DNA of 64,000 nt from Dipylidium caninum (GCA_017562135.1 QEYB01000981.1:1-64000); one strand, 5' to 3'; positions 1 through 13,600 are shown, numbered from the stretch's first letter. A program made the numbers and translations. The notes: generated by a model not told the origin, from the sequence alone.

Positions 1-146
1 ACGTGAGCCCTTTGCCCGAGGAACATTTACCACGCCATTTTATGGTTTACGGCGGCTACAGGCATTTGACACACCGCTTAATATCCGCACCCACTTTCAG
101 CCCACCGCAGAGGCGGACCAGGTGATATGTTGGGGGATACAGCACT

Positions 147-2056
147 ACTCGGTTTAAATTGGTTCTTACGGGCGGTAGGCCGTCGCCCCGACTCACGAGC
201 ACACTCCTCCTACGGCTCCGTTTGTTGTGTGCTTGAATGTTTTGATTGTTCGCAAGCCTGAGACAGCTTGTGGCAGGGATTGATGCGCGCCCTTCTCATT
301 GTGCTTCGGCGCTCATTCATCTTGACTGGCACTACGCGTCGCCGCGCGGCCCTTCGGTCCAGCGGGTCGCCGCATACGTCTTTCCAGGCATATATGCCGG
401 CGACCGTACACTCCGCCCTACTTCCGCTTTGCGGTGGCTCGGGCGGTTTATCCAGCCAGTCAGTCGACTATGAGCACGCCCACCGCCTCTTCCACCTAGC
501 ACTTCGATTTAAGCTCGGAGGACGGGTTACGGGATCGTACCAGTGATTGCAGCCCCCGGACTATGTGGAGGCAACTCCACCATAGTTACACGCCTCATTC
601 TTCTATAGAAAAGTTAGCAAAAAAGCTTGTTTGCCGGAAATCCGTTGTCCCGGGGTTCAAGGTAGTCTTGTTCAGTGTAAAATGAGTAGACAACACCGAG
701 GCGGCTGGGGGTAGGCTTTTCGAGACGTTTCGAAAAACTGCAATTTTCAACCATCAAATCAACGCGCCCAGGCAAACCGGAATTTTGCCGCTTTTTTAAT
801 GCTCTCGGTAGACCATGATGGAATTTGGGAAGGAGAGCTAAAAAGTCGTACAGCTACATCGAGTTGCGTGAATAGAGATATACGGACAGAGCGACGCATA
901 CAGAGAGATCAGGGTATGAGATTCTCACTTCTGACTGCATCCATTACTATTTGAGTAAATTTACTCATGAATTGATCCCTGGTTTTCATGGGTGGTTTCG
1001 CTCAATGGGAAAGAGGTGAAATTCAGGATTACTCTGAGCGAAGTAAATTCCGAACCCATACTAGATATAAACTCACGCAGTTTGTCCATCCCGAATTTCA
1101 CGGGCAATGGCCCCTTTATAGTCTCGGAAAGTGGGCAGTACCTTTTTGGTCTTCATATTCAAACATACTAGATGTTTTGAATGAACATTTTCATAGTACC
1201 TATTTTTGTCTTCTATTCACATACCTAGATGTTTGATGAACAATATATAACCATATATATAAGAGTTGGCACTAAACCCTCTTCATAGATACACTGCTAC
1301 GTACACTAACTGCTATACAACGAGGGAAATCGGCCAAGTTTATGCCTTTGTTATGCCGCATAATCAAAACACAACTCAAGTCACTACATTAACACAGCAT
1401 GATACTAGTACGTAGAGGAGGATTCTCCTATTGAAAGCGTTTAAATGGAATAGCAAACTCCGACTCATCAGCAATCAACGTATGACATAGATACGACTGT
1501 AGCTGCAACTACTTCCGATAACGTTGTAATTAACGACCAAATATCAGGCAACTTAAGTAGTGCGATGCCTATACAACTTGCGTTGTTTGTTTTTATGGCA
1601 CAAAGCTCACGAATTCTTGACATTTACTAACTACAAGTATCAAACGGAGGATAGATTGGGAATACAAAACAGTTTAGCGGAAGCCTCGAATAATGTGCAA
1701 GTATACAGAAGCCAAAAAGCTACCTGAACTAAACGCAAAAATCCCGTGGTTTTCTAAAACAAGATATTTAGGATGGTGCTTACATCAAACACAAGAAACC
1801 CATGAGCTTCTCTAATCCCCGTGGTGAGGATCGGGACCCATTAACGCTCTTGCCGAAAAGAAGTCGGTAGCATTCACGGTCACGTTTAGACTCAGAGCCC
1901 GCCTCGCAAAATCATCGCACACAGGGGTGATGGGGGGACTAGAACTGCCGATTAGGTTTAGAAAATGCGCCTCTGTCGGCGATTCGACGATGACGATAAC
2001 CAAATGTGCTGTGTCATTGGGACTTGTGAACACTTTCCAGGAGGTCTGAACAACGG
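147..2056 (-). pseudogene. GLMP-like gene, copy A, reading frame broken by many indels
   Basis: This is the counterpart of the copy B GLMP-like exons at 18,336-20,210. The clearest surviving piece is at about 1,812-2,033 on the minus strand, with DTAHLVIVIVESPTE followed by a doubled N-glycosylation site (NVTVNAT). The other exons (about 147-490 and 570-1,230) are recognisable at DNA level but interrupted every few tens of bases by one-base insertions relative to copy B. That density is more like uncorrected long-read sequence than biological decay, so the true gene may be intact. The exon encoding the C-terminal membrane segment would lie left of position 1. Confidence 0.45.
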
Positions 2057-5000
2057 GTCCTTAGAAACGAGACCAAACCTTCCAAGGATCAGCTTGAAAA
2101 CACACAGACCGCGCAACGGACGCAGAGGGACGCGAGGACGACCATCGTCCGAAGTGACACACGGGTCGTTTTAAGGGCGGGGTTTGTAGGCTCACGAGAT
2201 CACCTTGAGGTTGACGCGAGCCACTTGAAAATTAACAACAATTAATCACATTGCGCTCCACCGTCGTTCCTCCAGCCTACACACGCAGGAATTGCGTGGA
2301 ATTTGTTTGTACTTTCATGAGTTTTGGCATAGGTGGCATCCCGAAGGAAGGTGCAATAACTCCCGATTTGTAGATGCTCAAGAAACACTGTGAACTTCTC
2401 AAATCGTTCCGCGACTCCTGAAAGGTCCATTTAGTACGAAGGATTTCGGAGATATTTATGCAGGGCAGAGAAGCTAATGGCAGTTATTCTGCCAACAATG
2501 TATTGCTCAGGGGACGTGAGCAAAGCGAACAGGTAGTGCATTATTCAGTCCGTCTGCATTCGTCCTTGGGACTAGTGGCCGAAACCAGATTGCATTTATC
2601 TCCATCCTATGTTCATATCCCATCTCTCTGGCGCTAAAGGAAGCATGAACCCCGAAACACGCGCGATTTCAACACATATTCTGGCGAGAAATCGAGAAAA
2701 TGTGTTTTTGATCTACAGCACATAAATCTACGTCAGGGCTGTTAAAGGCCTTAGGTTTTCGATATCCTATACGTCAGTTAATGTGCCATATTATTCTCCA
2801 AGGCATATTGCTGATGAAGAATTCCTCGAGTGTGTTGATGAAGAGGAAACACTCCATTCTTGGTAACGCAACTCCATATCGACTATGGAGTCCTCCACAT
2901 TGGCCGACGGGCTACTTTGTAGAGCGTTGGACACCCTGACACTTCATCATGACTCTATGCAGAATAAATTTTTGGTGACCGGGATGTCTTCTTAAAACAG
3001 GCACTGATCCAAACCGAGCATACTTTCCGACTCACTATTTAGCGCGACACCATTCGTCTGGAAAAGGCACTATGGAAAGGTGGGGCCAACCCCTTGAGAA
3101 AGTTACTGAATTTCCACTTCGAATTCGCTGTGTGTAGGAAATTCACTCCACACTTGTTTATGCTTCATTTACCGATTGCTGTGCAGAGAGTAGTTGCAAA
3201 AGCATTGGTATACATTCGAAACACTGCGAAGGTGACTTGAAGCAAAATAACCAAAAGAATCACGAATCTGCCTCTTTGCAGAGGGTGGAAGTTGCTTCCT
3301 TCGCACTCCCACCAACAAAAGTGATAGAGCCTCCTCCGTCATCCTCTCGTCCAATGAAAGAAGAAAAGAAAAAAAAGATAAAAGAAAGAAAGAAAAAGAA
3401 AAAAAAAAAAAAAAGATGAAAATAAACTGAAGAAATAGAAAAACCAATAAAAAGTATAAAAAATAAAAAGTTGAAAAAAAAAAAAAAAGAACATAAAAAG
3501 AAAAAAACAAAGAACCAGAAAAAAAAAAAAAATAAGAAAAAAAAAAAAAAAAAAAATGAGAACAAAAAAGAAAAAAAAAAAGAAAGGATAAATAAAAAAA
3601 ATGCGTAATTATGAGGTCACTGAGCTTTGGCCAACCGACAGAGTTTGGGGAAGACAAGGCCACAAGACTTATACACACGAAGGCTGGAAGACTGTGGGTG
3701 TGACCCGAATCAAAATGAACGGGCAGTAGTTACGGGACGAAGAAGTGATGGAGGGCCTCCAGAGACTGAAGGATGATAAGATATCAGTGGTACTCATGAT
3801 GAATTGGAGTATGAAGATAAGGAGACTGTGGGTTTGTTGAGGAAGGGTGAAGTGAGCTCCCTCCAAACCGTTACTTTTAGAAGACGGGGCTTGAAGCAGA
3901 GAGAAGGGTTGTGTGTGAGAGATACGTGCTTGTTAGATAACGGGATGAGGAGACAGGATATCAAACCGCATAAAGATGTCATTTACCATTTCGATTTGAC
4001 TTTATTGGACCTTAGATATGGATTGGCTCCTTTGTGGTACAGACATGCGGTTAAAAGGAGGTAAGGGTGGTGGCGCCTGCCAGCCTTGTTGGAATGTCGA
4101 GTCCCAATTCCCTCCTATAATGATAACAACAAAGACTTTTCCTCCCAATGCCCAAATGCTCAGTATCCTTTCACGAACGAAGGTGGAGAAAGGAAGGAGG
4201 ACGATCAGTTACAGTGGTCTTTACTGAAAGGGAAGTATATTGATTTTTCCCTGCCTTCACGCAGTACGGCTGGCAAAGGCACAGTGAACTGGGCTGAAAT
4301 ATGGAGAGAAGGTGCTTGAAGGAACCGGTGTCCCACGTTTCGAGACGACGTGTCGGTGAGGGAATTAAGAGGTGTGGGGAGGGATAAGGGGAGGAGACCG
4401 GTAGGGAAGTCGTAGTGTTGCTCCCACCGAAAAAAAGTCTTTCGATGGTCTCTTCTTAGGCGGGCGTCTCGGCTTGCAATCTTCACTACATGGAGTAGGT
4501 CTTAAGCTGCGAAGCATCGGACCATTGCCTCCCATGTTCGCCCACCCCTACCGACAATTGGTGTCATGGTTTGCTTGTAATGTCTATCAATATTGAGGGG
4601 GTCATTGTTGGATTTTGATAGTAAAATTTTTCTCGCGTCTCGCCTGATGCGACCGACTTCGGAATTTAAGGAGGTACTCGCAGGAATGAATTGGCGAAAA
4701 CAACGGGTGAGTGTAATCAAAGTGGGAAAGACCCGTAATTTCGTGGTCCCGGCCTGCAACTCCAAGTGTTGTGGGAGGCAGCCGTCAGAGGGCCTTCAAA
4801 GGCGCTAAATTGGGACACATGGCCGAGTTTGCAGCCCATTTGACAACGATAGTCGTCCGGTAGTTTGGCTCCAGTGAACTGATTAAGATCCTACAGGGGG
4901 AGGTAGTTTGCATTACGGAATTGGTCAGGGCTCCTTTTAGGCAATGTTTAACTGACTAGTGTCCGTGGAAACCGACACTTAATCGTCAGCGTTGTTCTTT

Positions 5001-5709
5001 GTAACTAGACGCTTCCCTTGGAAACTGTGTCTGAAGGGGAGTGTTATCTTTTTAGGCCCTTTATTTTCCACTTTAGTTTTTTTTCTCACGGTTTTCCTGT
5101 CAGTTGTAAAAGCCTCTTTACTTTTGTGTTTCACCCCACTTTCGGGAAAGACTTATCTGAAGAGCAAGTTTTATTCCTCTAATGCCCACCGCGGATGTAT
5201 CCACTTAACGTCACGCCCACTTTGATGGCTTATCCACCATCCCAAAGCTGGGAGCTGACTGAACACAAACTATTACCTCCATGAAGACTACTTCTAATCG
5301 AAAATGAATTGCACATTTTTTGAACTTCAGCCCCCAATTGTTGTAGTAATGGGAGTCCGAGCAAGAAACCACAATGAGGTGAAAGTCGCCATCGTGTAAT
5401 GCGTGATCGTGTGGAAATAACTCCTCGACTTCCACAGACGTGTGCCGGAATGATCCATTCCCACAGTTTAACATACCGTGGCTGTTCAGTTCAACGCCAT
5501 CATTGCATCAGCCGCGACATTTATTCACTCCAATCTCAAAACCCTTAATGCCACTGCTTACTGACTTTGCAACGAAGAAACGCGGGAATCAATGTGTGTA
5601 TCCAAAAGAGGAGTAGAAAGCCAACACGTTTAAATGACGATGGGCATGCCAGGTGTGTAGGTGGGGGCTCCAGCACCACCAACGTCTTCCGAAGAAGGGA
5701 GAGAGAGAG
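2057..5709. other. Unassigned stretch of copy A between GLMP-like and epimerase genes
   Basis: It aligns with 20,211-23,400 of copy B but is roughly 10 percent longer, through scattered small insertions up to about 4,600 and one A-rich block. Beyond about 4,600 the differences become mainly substitutions. I recognise no protein family. A possible polyadenylation hexamer for the epimerase gene (AATAAA on the minus strand) lies at 5,520-5,525. Confidence 0.6.
3354..3602. repeat. A-rich low-complexity block present only in copy A
   Basis: About 250 bp of almost pure A/G on the plus strand, with several runs of 10 or more A. Copy B has only a dozen ordinary bases at the equivalent point (around 21,435-21,450). 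The long lysine-rich and phenylalanine-rich open frames across it are by-products of composition, not genes. It may be a real expansion or a long-read or gap-filling artefact. Confidence 0.85.
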
Positions 5710-8700
5710 TTAATTGTGACCAGATCTGAAGCCCCACATGTAGGCAAGCCACCGATCGAAGTAGATATTCCAGAGGTCAGAATGTTGGGGTGCAACAGCC
5801 GCAGAGAGTTGGTATAGTTGTAGGAGATGAAGCCGGTGATACTGCCATCGTGCACGGTTCGGTCCGGCCTTGAGGAGAGCTTTCAATGTCCGATCTCCTG
5901 TCCAACGCCCCACTGCCCGTCTCGCACCAGACGGTTTATGAGAGGGGATAGGCGAAATGCGTGCGCCAGGCTTAAGTGCCGTAAGTCATAGAATGAGCCT
6001 GTCCCACTGTCGTAGAGCAGCAGAACTCGCGTTAACGTCACAATTCCTTCCTCTAACAAACGAGATGCCCTCGCAGTAGCAGTAGAATCATTCCCCTTCG
6101 CATTACTCACCTAAGCGTAAGGGCGATGCACACAGATTATAATTTGGTTGTACAATGGCCAGCAGTGTCGCAATAAATATCAGTGATTTGTAAATTTCAC
6201 TAGGGAAAACAATCAATTTTAACTAGGATCAGCTCGTCGTTTTTTGGCTAACGGAAAAAAAGGTCAGAGGGAGATAAGGATTAATGAAGGCTCTCGGGTA
6301 AAGCACTATAAACATTGTAGAGAACATGTGATCGCCAAATGGGTAAGAAAATAAACGTGAAATGAGATAAGTAGTCCACTGATCGAGCTCCCAAAGGATG
6401 TTCTCGTAAGGTATAAGATTGAGTTATCTTCCCTCTTCAATAAAAGATAGGATACTTGCTTGCTTCCACACGCGCCCTTGAAAAATATTTATGCAATGGA
6501 AACAAGGGTCCAGTGGGAAAAATTGGTTTGTGTTCACGACTCTTGGAAATTTAAACTAATTTCTGTTCTCCACTTTGTCTCCCCATCCCCAATGTCCACA
6601 TGACGCCAAAAATTTCTGACGAAGTTAGTCTAGCCGCGTTATAACTACGTTCCCTTTGGGTTTATCACGCCAAAATAACCCACAAGCAGCTCACAGTTCC
6701 CACATGGTTAAAAAAATATTCTACTTTCCAGTGTGCTCGGTGAGGTTCCGTACGTGCTCTTTTTATCGAAACGACCTGTTAATAACGGTTCATTCCGATA
6801 GCATACAAATCTGAAGTATCAGGTGAGTAACGGGCCCTAATTTGGAAATAACAAACAAGTGGTGTGAAATGCACAACGAATATCGACTGTTTTAAATAAG
6901 AATAGACTGGAAGTTTGTCCGGACTCACCTTGGAAAGATCATAGAGGCCTATGAGTGAGTAGATAAAGCCATTTAGAACGAAGATACCGGGCACTACGGG
7001 ATACTCCTCATACCAAGGGAGTGCGTTCTGGTCCAGGAAATTCGTACGCACTCCACAAGCCTCATCGCCGGGATATTTTGACAGGCTGACCGAGCGATTG
7101 AAGGGTTCGAGGGCGCGATTAGCCGCCATCAGAAAGCGTTCATCTCCACTCGCGTGACCTGCTCGTACCAACAGAGAAATGGCCTGCCCTATGTAAATTA
7201 TAAAAAAAAAACAAACAAGGTGGGTAGGATGGGTTTCATTTTGATTAAAGGACAACTAATTGTTGATCTCAACACTAGCTAACCAACCTTGAGCCATGGC
7301 AGAACACCAGCCGGGTTTGAGGTAAATATCGCGGGTGAAAGTGCGTTTAGCGAAGACCCTCCATGAACCGTCCAGTGCCTGATTTTTCACCAACCATTCA
7401 GCCGTAGCCATAAATCTTTGTCGCGCAAACATAATATTCACGGTGAGATGGTGCATACTTGCCACCTCTTCCTCCTTTCCACCCGCAATCGGGACGAAAA
7501 GAAGGAGAGTCTGCACCAATCCCGTTCCTCGCTGTGTTGGGGATACTTTAGCTCCACAGCATCGACAACCAAACTGAAGACCAGGCGGATAAAAAGCGGA
7601 AAATTAAATCCCAGAAGAATATCTTTACTAACAATTAGATGCACACTCACTATTTATGTACAGCACCATTGAGAAGATCTCCAAAGCGGGGCCTAGCCCC
7701 GGGTCGCGATTGATGCACTCGATAGCTTTTAAAATAACCATTTCCAGGTTTTGCATAAGCGTAACATTGCGACAATCGCGCAAAAAGAAATACCGCCTTC
7801 AAATCAACTGATCTACTGTAGCCCAAGATCCAATATTTGTTAGTCTAGGAAGGAGGAGGAAATGGGAAGTGATATACGCATTTACAAACCATACCTCTGA
7901 CTCACCATTACGACGTTGCCTTCACCGAAATTATTAGAACATGCGAAGTGGATCTGCACGTGCCTCCGTGTGGACATTAACAAAGACGCATTGATGACGA
8001 GTCGCGTTTCGCGGGGCCAATTGATCCCGTCAGCAAGAAGAGCGGTCAAATTATGAGCCTTGTCTTTCTCAACTAGACTGTAGTTCACCGAGCCTGGTTT
8101 GACGCCTCAATTTGAAACATTGGGAAAGTGCAAGTGGGCGATAGTGCAAAATGTTTATGAACTTTTCGAAAAACCATGTTTTTATTAAAGGATAATATGA
8201 GGTTCGAGGAATCATTTAAGTTTATGCACGAGTACGTGAACAGTTCCACTATCTTCGATCATAACGCTAACCCACCGAAATGACAGTGAAAACTGTCTCT
8301 ACTGCAGACTAGCTGATCAGCAAACCCAAGTTTGAGGTCAACCACGGCGTTGTAGAAGGACACATTAGGCAGTAGTTCTAAATTTAGTAAATTGCGATAC
8401 TGGCCGTAGTAGGCTAAACCAAATTGAGCTATTTGAATGGGGTAGGGATAGCCCCTGGGATCCCATTGTCTCGATATTGGTATGTCTAAAATCCACGGAA
8501 AAAGAAGCTTTAAATTGGAAGACCCGAAGAAAAAACTCAAAGAAGGGAGACCTAACTCAGCTCCGCGTCGACCAAAAGGATGTGCGATTTGCCTTCGGGG
8601 GTACTCCAAGAGTGTTGGCCTAGGTAATGGCCAAATGGCTCGTGTGTCGCGAGGGGCAAATGGAGATTTGATTGTTCGCCTCCGGTGAACATATAAAAAA

Positions 8701-9467
8701 CACCCTTCGAGACGTCCAGATATCCCTCGATCTAACGATATTAAAGTTTAACGAATAAATAAACTGCCCAGTATCACAAAATATACATAGGTCGCGTTTA
8801 AAACGTAGTTATTCGCTAATATTACTCTGCAGAAAAATATCTGTACCGAAGTTTTTACCGGTACGTTGAGATAGCATGCCACAAAGAATCTCAGATAAAG
8901 TCAGATAAAAGTCATTTAACTGTACATTACTTACTTCATACCAATATTTGATATGCTTGAAATCGACCGCGAGAGCTGAGTTATTAAGGCGGTAGCATCC
9001 GGGGCTGGTATAGCCATTTATAGAGCATTTTAAAGATTTGTAAGTAACCTCTGACTTAAAAGTACACAAATCAGATCCATATTTTTCGTCAACTCTGTAA
9101 GTGAAAAACAGTATAAAAAACATTCTCTAGCTCGAATGGTTCATTCATTTCAAAAAAATTGAATGCTGGTTTAGGCATTAGCATTCAGAGATTTAAGCTC
9201 ATAATTAACAATCAAGTGTGGATCAGAATTAAGACATACTACAAAATAAAAATCTAAGCGCAATAGCAAGCCAAAACACTAAATCACGGTTCGAACCGCG
9301 GGTCAGTGGGGGGCAAATGTAAAGCGGCAAGACTAACAAATAAAAAATTTGCTGCGTATATAAACATACTGCGAAGTACTTAAAATCCTGACGAAGTCGA
9401 AATATTCGACGAAGGATAGGGCAACAATCAAAATGATGACAAATGCGATTCCGCGATTGGCGCGCAT
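5710..9467 (-). pseudogene. GLCE: Heparosan D-glucuronyl C5-epimerase, copy A (frameshifted)
   Basis: Exons on the minus strand: 9,370-9,467; 8,935-9,094; 8,557-8,731; 8,276-8,485; 7,906-8,093; 7,651-7,844; 7,288-7,573; 6,929-7,188; 5,710-6,110, all with GT..AG boundaries and matching the copy B model. Family motifs are present: YPYPIQIAQFGL, PGWCSAMAQG, WYEEYP, SFYDLRH and RWQYH. The exons total 1,972 nt, two short of a whole frame. One base is missing near 7,530 (exon 7) and one near 5,905 (last exon), each throwing the frame. Two further places, in exon 6 (about 7,710-7,785) and exon 8 (about 7,045-7,110), have +1/-1 pairs that cancel and leave an altered peptide. It is a decaying copy or carries assembly errors; transcript reads would decide. 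The enzyme family converts glucuronic to iduronic acid in heparan sulfate in the Golgi. Confidence 0.85.
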
Positions 9468-10674
9468 AATTATCTACAAGATTTCAAATTAAAACGGAAG
9501 TGATTGCAAACTTAGGCTTTTGTGTCGCATGAACACGCACATGGTTTACAGTGGTCACAGGACGCAAAACCAAAACTTCATCGCCTTAGTAAAGCACCCG
9601 ATCTTTTAATAAACACGCCTTGGGGGTAAATGAAAAATTCACCAAAGACAAAAGTGTGGTAACCGCATGTTGGCACAGGATATCAAGAACTAGCCCTCGG
9701 TAGTTAATATCAGTTCCTGCATTCTTACTTTAAGGGAAGGACTCGCATCTCTACAGCAACGTGAATCAGTGTGAACCACCCCCGCCATCATCGGCGTAAG
9801 GAAGTCATACCGAATAGGGGCATTTTAGCGGACGCGGTTCCTAGAGAAGATTAGAACAAGCTATTGAAAAAGTCAATACAGTGAGATGTCCTGTCTTTAT
9901 ATCTTTGCCAAATAAAATCATTAGCCCGTTCGAACAAATGGTTTCAATTACATTTGAATGCGTCGCCGCAACAAAAGAGATGGTCTCGGCCTTCGTTGCA
10001 CAAGATTGTAGGAAGTGTTAGCCGTATTTTTGGTAGTGCAAAGAACCGTAGCAGTAATTCAATGACGCAGCTGGGTTTGGTAAGTTATGGCTAAAATCAA
10101 TTTAATTTGGTTGATTTGTAGGTATTAGGTATTCTTACAAATGTGTTAATGTCGTCAACACAAGAGCATAGCACATTCAGTACAGTACTTTTTTAGCCCC
10201 CCGCAGTTTCGTATTAATTCATATTAAAGTGAAATGCTATCTGATAATACTCTTTCGTACAAATTCTCTCATTCCACCTTTAAAAAAAGTAATTTAAAAA
10301 ATTTTAATTTTTCTTGTACATTAAAGGTTGTACTAACGATCATCCAAAATTTTCCTTAAATTCATTACGTTTGTTTTGTGTTGCCAGATGCGAAGCATGT
10401 TCAAGGTAGTTTTCGGAAGGATGCTTTTCAATTTTGCAACTTTCGGCCGGATAGTGAGTCATTTTATGGGTTGGTTAGCTTTGCTTAATATTAAATAGTT
10501 TAGTGTTTGAACGGATACCTTTATTTTTAAATGTATTGAAGTGTTGAAGTAGTTGTGATGTTGTAATAAGTTATGTAACCTTCTATTTTCGTCAAACTAC
10601 GTGGTTTCTCGCTCCATTTAAAATTGATTTTTTTCGGACGTATATATAATTATTTAACTTTTCTGTCTGTAGAT
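9468..10674. promoter_or_regulatory. Head-to-head spacer between epimerase A and kinase A
   Basis: About 1.2 kb separates the epimerase start codon (minus strand) from the first supported kinase start codon (plus strand), so the two genes may share a bidirectional promoter. The part at 9,600-10,350 is diverged from copy B. In contrast 10,370-10,650 is almost identical between copies and includes a strong acceptor followed by ATG at 10,388 and a gtgagt donor at 10,454. This may be a 5' leader exon, but its phase does not join in frame with the SH3 exon. No convincing TATA box was seen. Confidence 0.4.
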
Positions 10675-13600
10675 ATGCCCTTCCTTTCATGTTGCAAGGA
10701 TGTACGCCAACTTCAAGCAAGCTTCCTAGTGCCTACCCGTAATTCATCACAGGGTTCTTTCCCCGAACAATATCCGCATACAACAAATTTTTCTATAGAA
10801 CAAAGTCGGCAAACGTGTTTTGACCAATCTTACGATATTGTTAACAGTGAGCCTATGTCACATATACCATCCACCAACCCTCCTGGCTCTTGTTGGGCCT
10901 GCGCGCTTCAAAATTACGTCGCACAAAACAAACGCGAATGTGGTTTCATTCGTGGTGATCTTTTAATGGTGACGAGGAAAGAAAATGCTTTTTGGGTAGC
11001 AACCAACTTTCGGACGCAATGCGAGGGTTTAATACCCGCAAACTTTGTTACGGTTGACAGAAATGTGTCTGGTATTCTTGAAGCCTGGTACAATATTGAC
11101 CGTATGGAGGCGGTTCGAAAACTTCTTATGCCGGGTGTCGAAGTTAACACATATCTACTTCGACCAAGTTCAGGTGAGCACCATTCCTGAAAAATGGTCA
11201 ACGGTGATGGTATTTTATCGAGTTCATGCAGAATCCAAATTGTTTTTCAGCTACATGGTGTTCATTGGTTTGCATATTGTGCTTTTGTATTTTTTAGCAA
11301 AATTCATAAATTGTCTTCCATACTGTTCGTGCACCGTTTTCGTAAATCGGATTGCCTTCTGCGTATTTCTCCCGTGGTGACATAATTATAACATTATTTT
11401 CTTTTAGAATCTGGCGCCCTTTATACCATTTCCATTCGATGTGAAGGATTCAAAGTCAAGCACTTTCATGTTTTTTATGAATTAAATAGGTTCTACATTT
11501 CAAAAAACCACTGCTTCCCGTCTCTAGAAAGTCTCTTGGATTTTTACCAGGGTGAGTTATTCCATTCTGCAACAAAAGCAACCCTGAATTATTTCGTCTC
11601 TTGTCATGATTAACTGATAAAAGCTAGAATGGAGGCCTTTGGAGTGTTGGCTTTAAAAATATGTCTTGACTGTATCTCTGGCCTTCCCATATTCTATTAT
11701 ATAAACTTGATTTTATCGTATTTATTGAGATTTAATAGTGGACAAAAAGCCGCATTTCTTAGAGATCTGAGCATACGTAAAGCACTCCATTTCTACTTGT
11801 CGTAGGCACGATGCTAGTATTTGTCGTCATTTTACCCCTTTTATTCGATCCATTTTTACCCAGCACAACTTAATTCAACTTGAGGTTGCCGTGTAGGAAC
11901 TTGTTAATCTCACTTGAAAATGACTTCATTAACGAACAAATAAATTAACCCTTGTCATCGAGACTGATTGGCAATTAATCCTCGTACCACCAGGGAGTCG
12001 CTCTCCTGTTCTCTTCTTACTTTACGCGGTTGGACTCCTAATGAGCTTAAGAGCAAAATACATGAAAGTGAAATCTTCTTCCTCAAATCTATTTACTGCT
12101 AGTTAATGCGTAGTAGACTGCCAATTTAATTTCCTCCACGATTTCGCACCCTGTTAGTAGGTTGACTATAGCTGATGCAGAATGCTATATTTAGCACACC
12201 AATTGGTGCTAGCAAGGCATTCATCCATGTGTCAACAAGGTTTCCTTACGATCGGAGTACATCCTCTAGGCGTTTGTTTGCAATCACTTTTCTTGTTGAA
12301 ATCTTGAGTTCTCCTCCAAACCTCTTGCAAAAACTTACAACTTTCCGTGATGTCGTTGTACGATTTGGTTTCGGGCTGGCTCTCAATCAAAAGGAGTTAT
12401 ATTATATATATATATTAAAGAAGTTATTGTAACAAGGAAAAAATATAATGCCAGTCAAATTCAAGGTTAGCAGAAATTTCTCGATGTGTGCTTCGGCGTT
12501 CTCAATGTACCTTGCTGTGTGACCTGACGTTCTCTACTTTCTTCTGCCAAACATCCTCAAGCCAATTTACATACTACCATTTGCTAGAGCAACGAAACCT
12601 TGAGGCTTTTTCCCTTGTCAAGGGAATAGGGGAAAGAATACAGTTACTGGTTTTCGTTATTAGGATAGTGATGATTTAATTGTGGCAAACTTCCTCCATG
12701 ATGTCTCTTCTTCGCGGGCAGAAACCTCTCGGCGCGAATTATGAATATTTTTTAATAAGTTCCGCTGATTCATACTAATTAATACCTATAACAGCCGGCG
12801 GTTTCAGTAAAAATAGCCTGATTTTTTAATCTTAATGAGAGTGTGTCTAGCTTTGACCATACACTATCTTGATAGTCGTGCAAAAACATCAAACAACAGT
12901 TAGCTGCAGATGGGTTGCTGCCGGACGAGAATTCTGTTTTAACGCACCAAGGTATTACGAAACTTGTTATCTCTGGTGTCCTCTGAGTGCGCGTCATTTC
13001 TTACCATCGGCCACGGAAGCTTATCTCGACTGATGCAGGCGAGAACTGTTAATAAGTTCGCAAATCTCTTCCCCCCGATTTTTCGAAAACTGTTTGTTCA
13101 TAGGTGCCTCAGTCCCCTGGTAGTACCATCTTAATCTTTTCTTTCCTTATTAATCCTTATTTTTCCTCCCTTCCAGAAAACACTATCGACGGTTTTGTGA
13201 GTTTGGGAGAAGCTCGTCCACGTCGGGTCTTACCCCCGTTACAATTAGAAAGTTGTTATATCCCATTTGATCAAATTAAATTGGAGGAAGAATTGGGCCG
13301 TGGAAAATTCGGAATTGTCTACAAATGTAGAATTAGCTCCATGGTAGCGGCAGCGAAGAGAAGTATGGACGCTCAGACCGCTGCGGCATTTCTAGAAGAG
13401 GCGAAATTGATACACCTACTCAATCACCAAAGGATTGTCCGCTTTATTGGAATCTGCATGGATGCCCCTGGTGATGGGCTTCTGATCATCACGGAATTCA
13501 TGGCCAATGGCTCCCTCCTCGAATACCTCAGGAGACCTAAGGGACGCCAATTACTTTACTTTCAACTCATCAGAATCATCGACCAGGTTGGTACAATTCG

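Noticed and set aside
3169..3678. Long Phe-rich and Lys-rich frames over the A-rich block
   Set aside because: They are products of base composition and are absent from copy B.
9285..9310. tRNA-like TTCGAA stem-loop
   Set aside because: The palindrome is not preceded by anticodon and D arms, and copy B has a substitution that breaks it.
12175..12432. 85-codon frame, identical in both copies (also 29,871-30,128)
   Set aside because: It lies in a kinase intron inside a block that is nearly identical at DNA level, so its survival is no evidence for coding. It shows no domain or start context.
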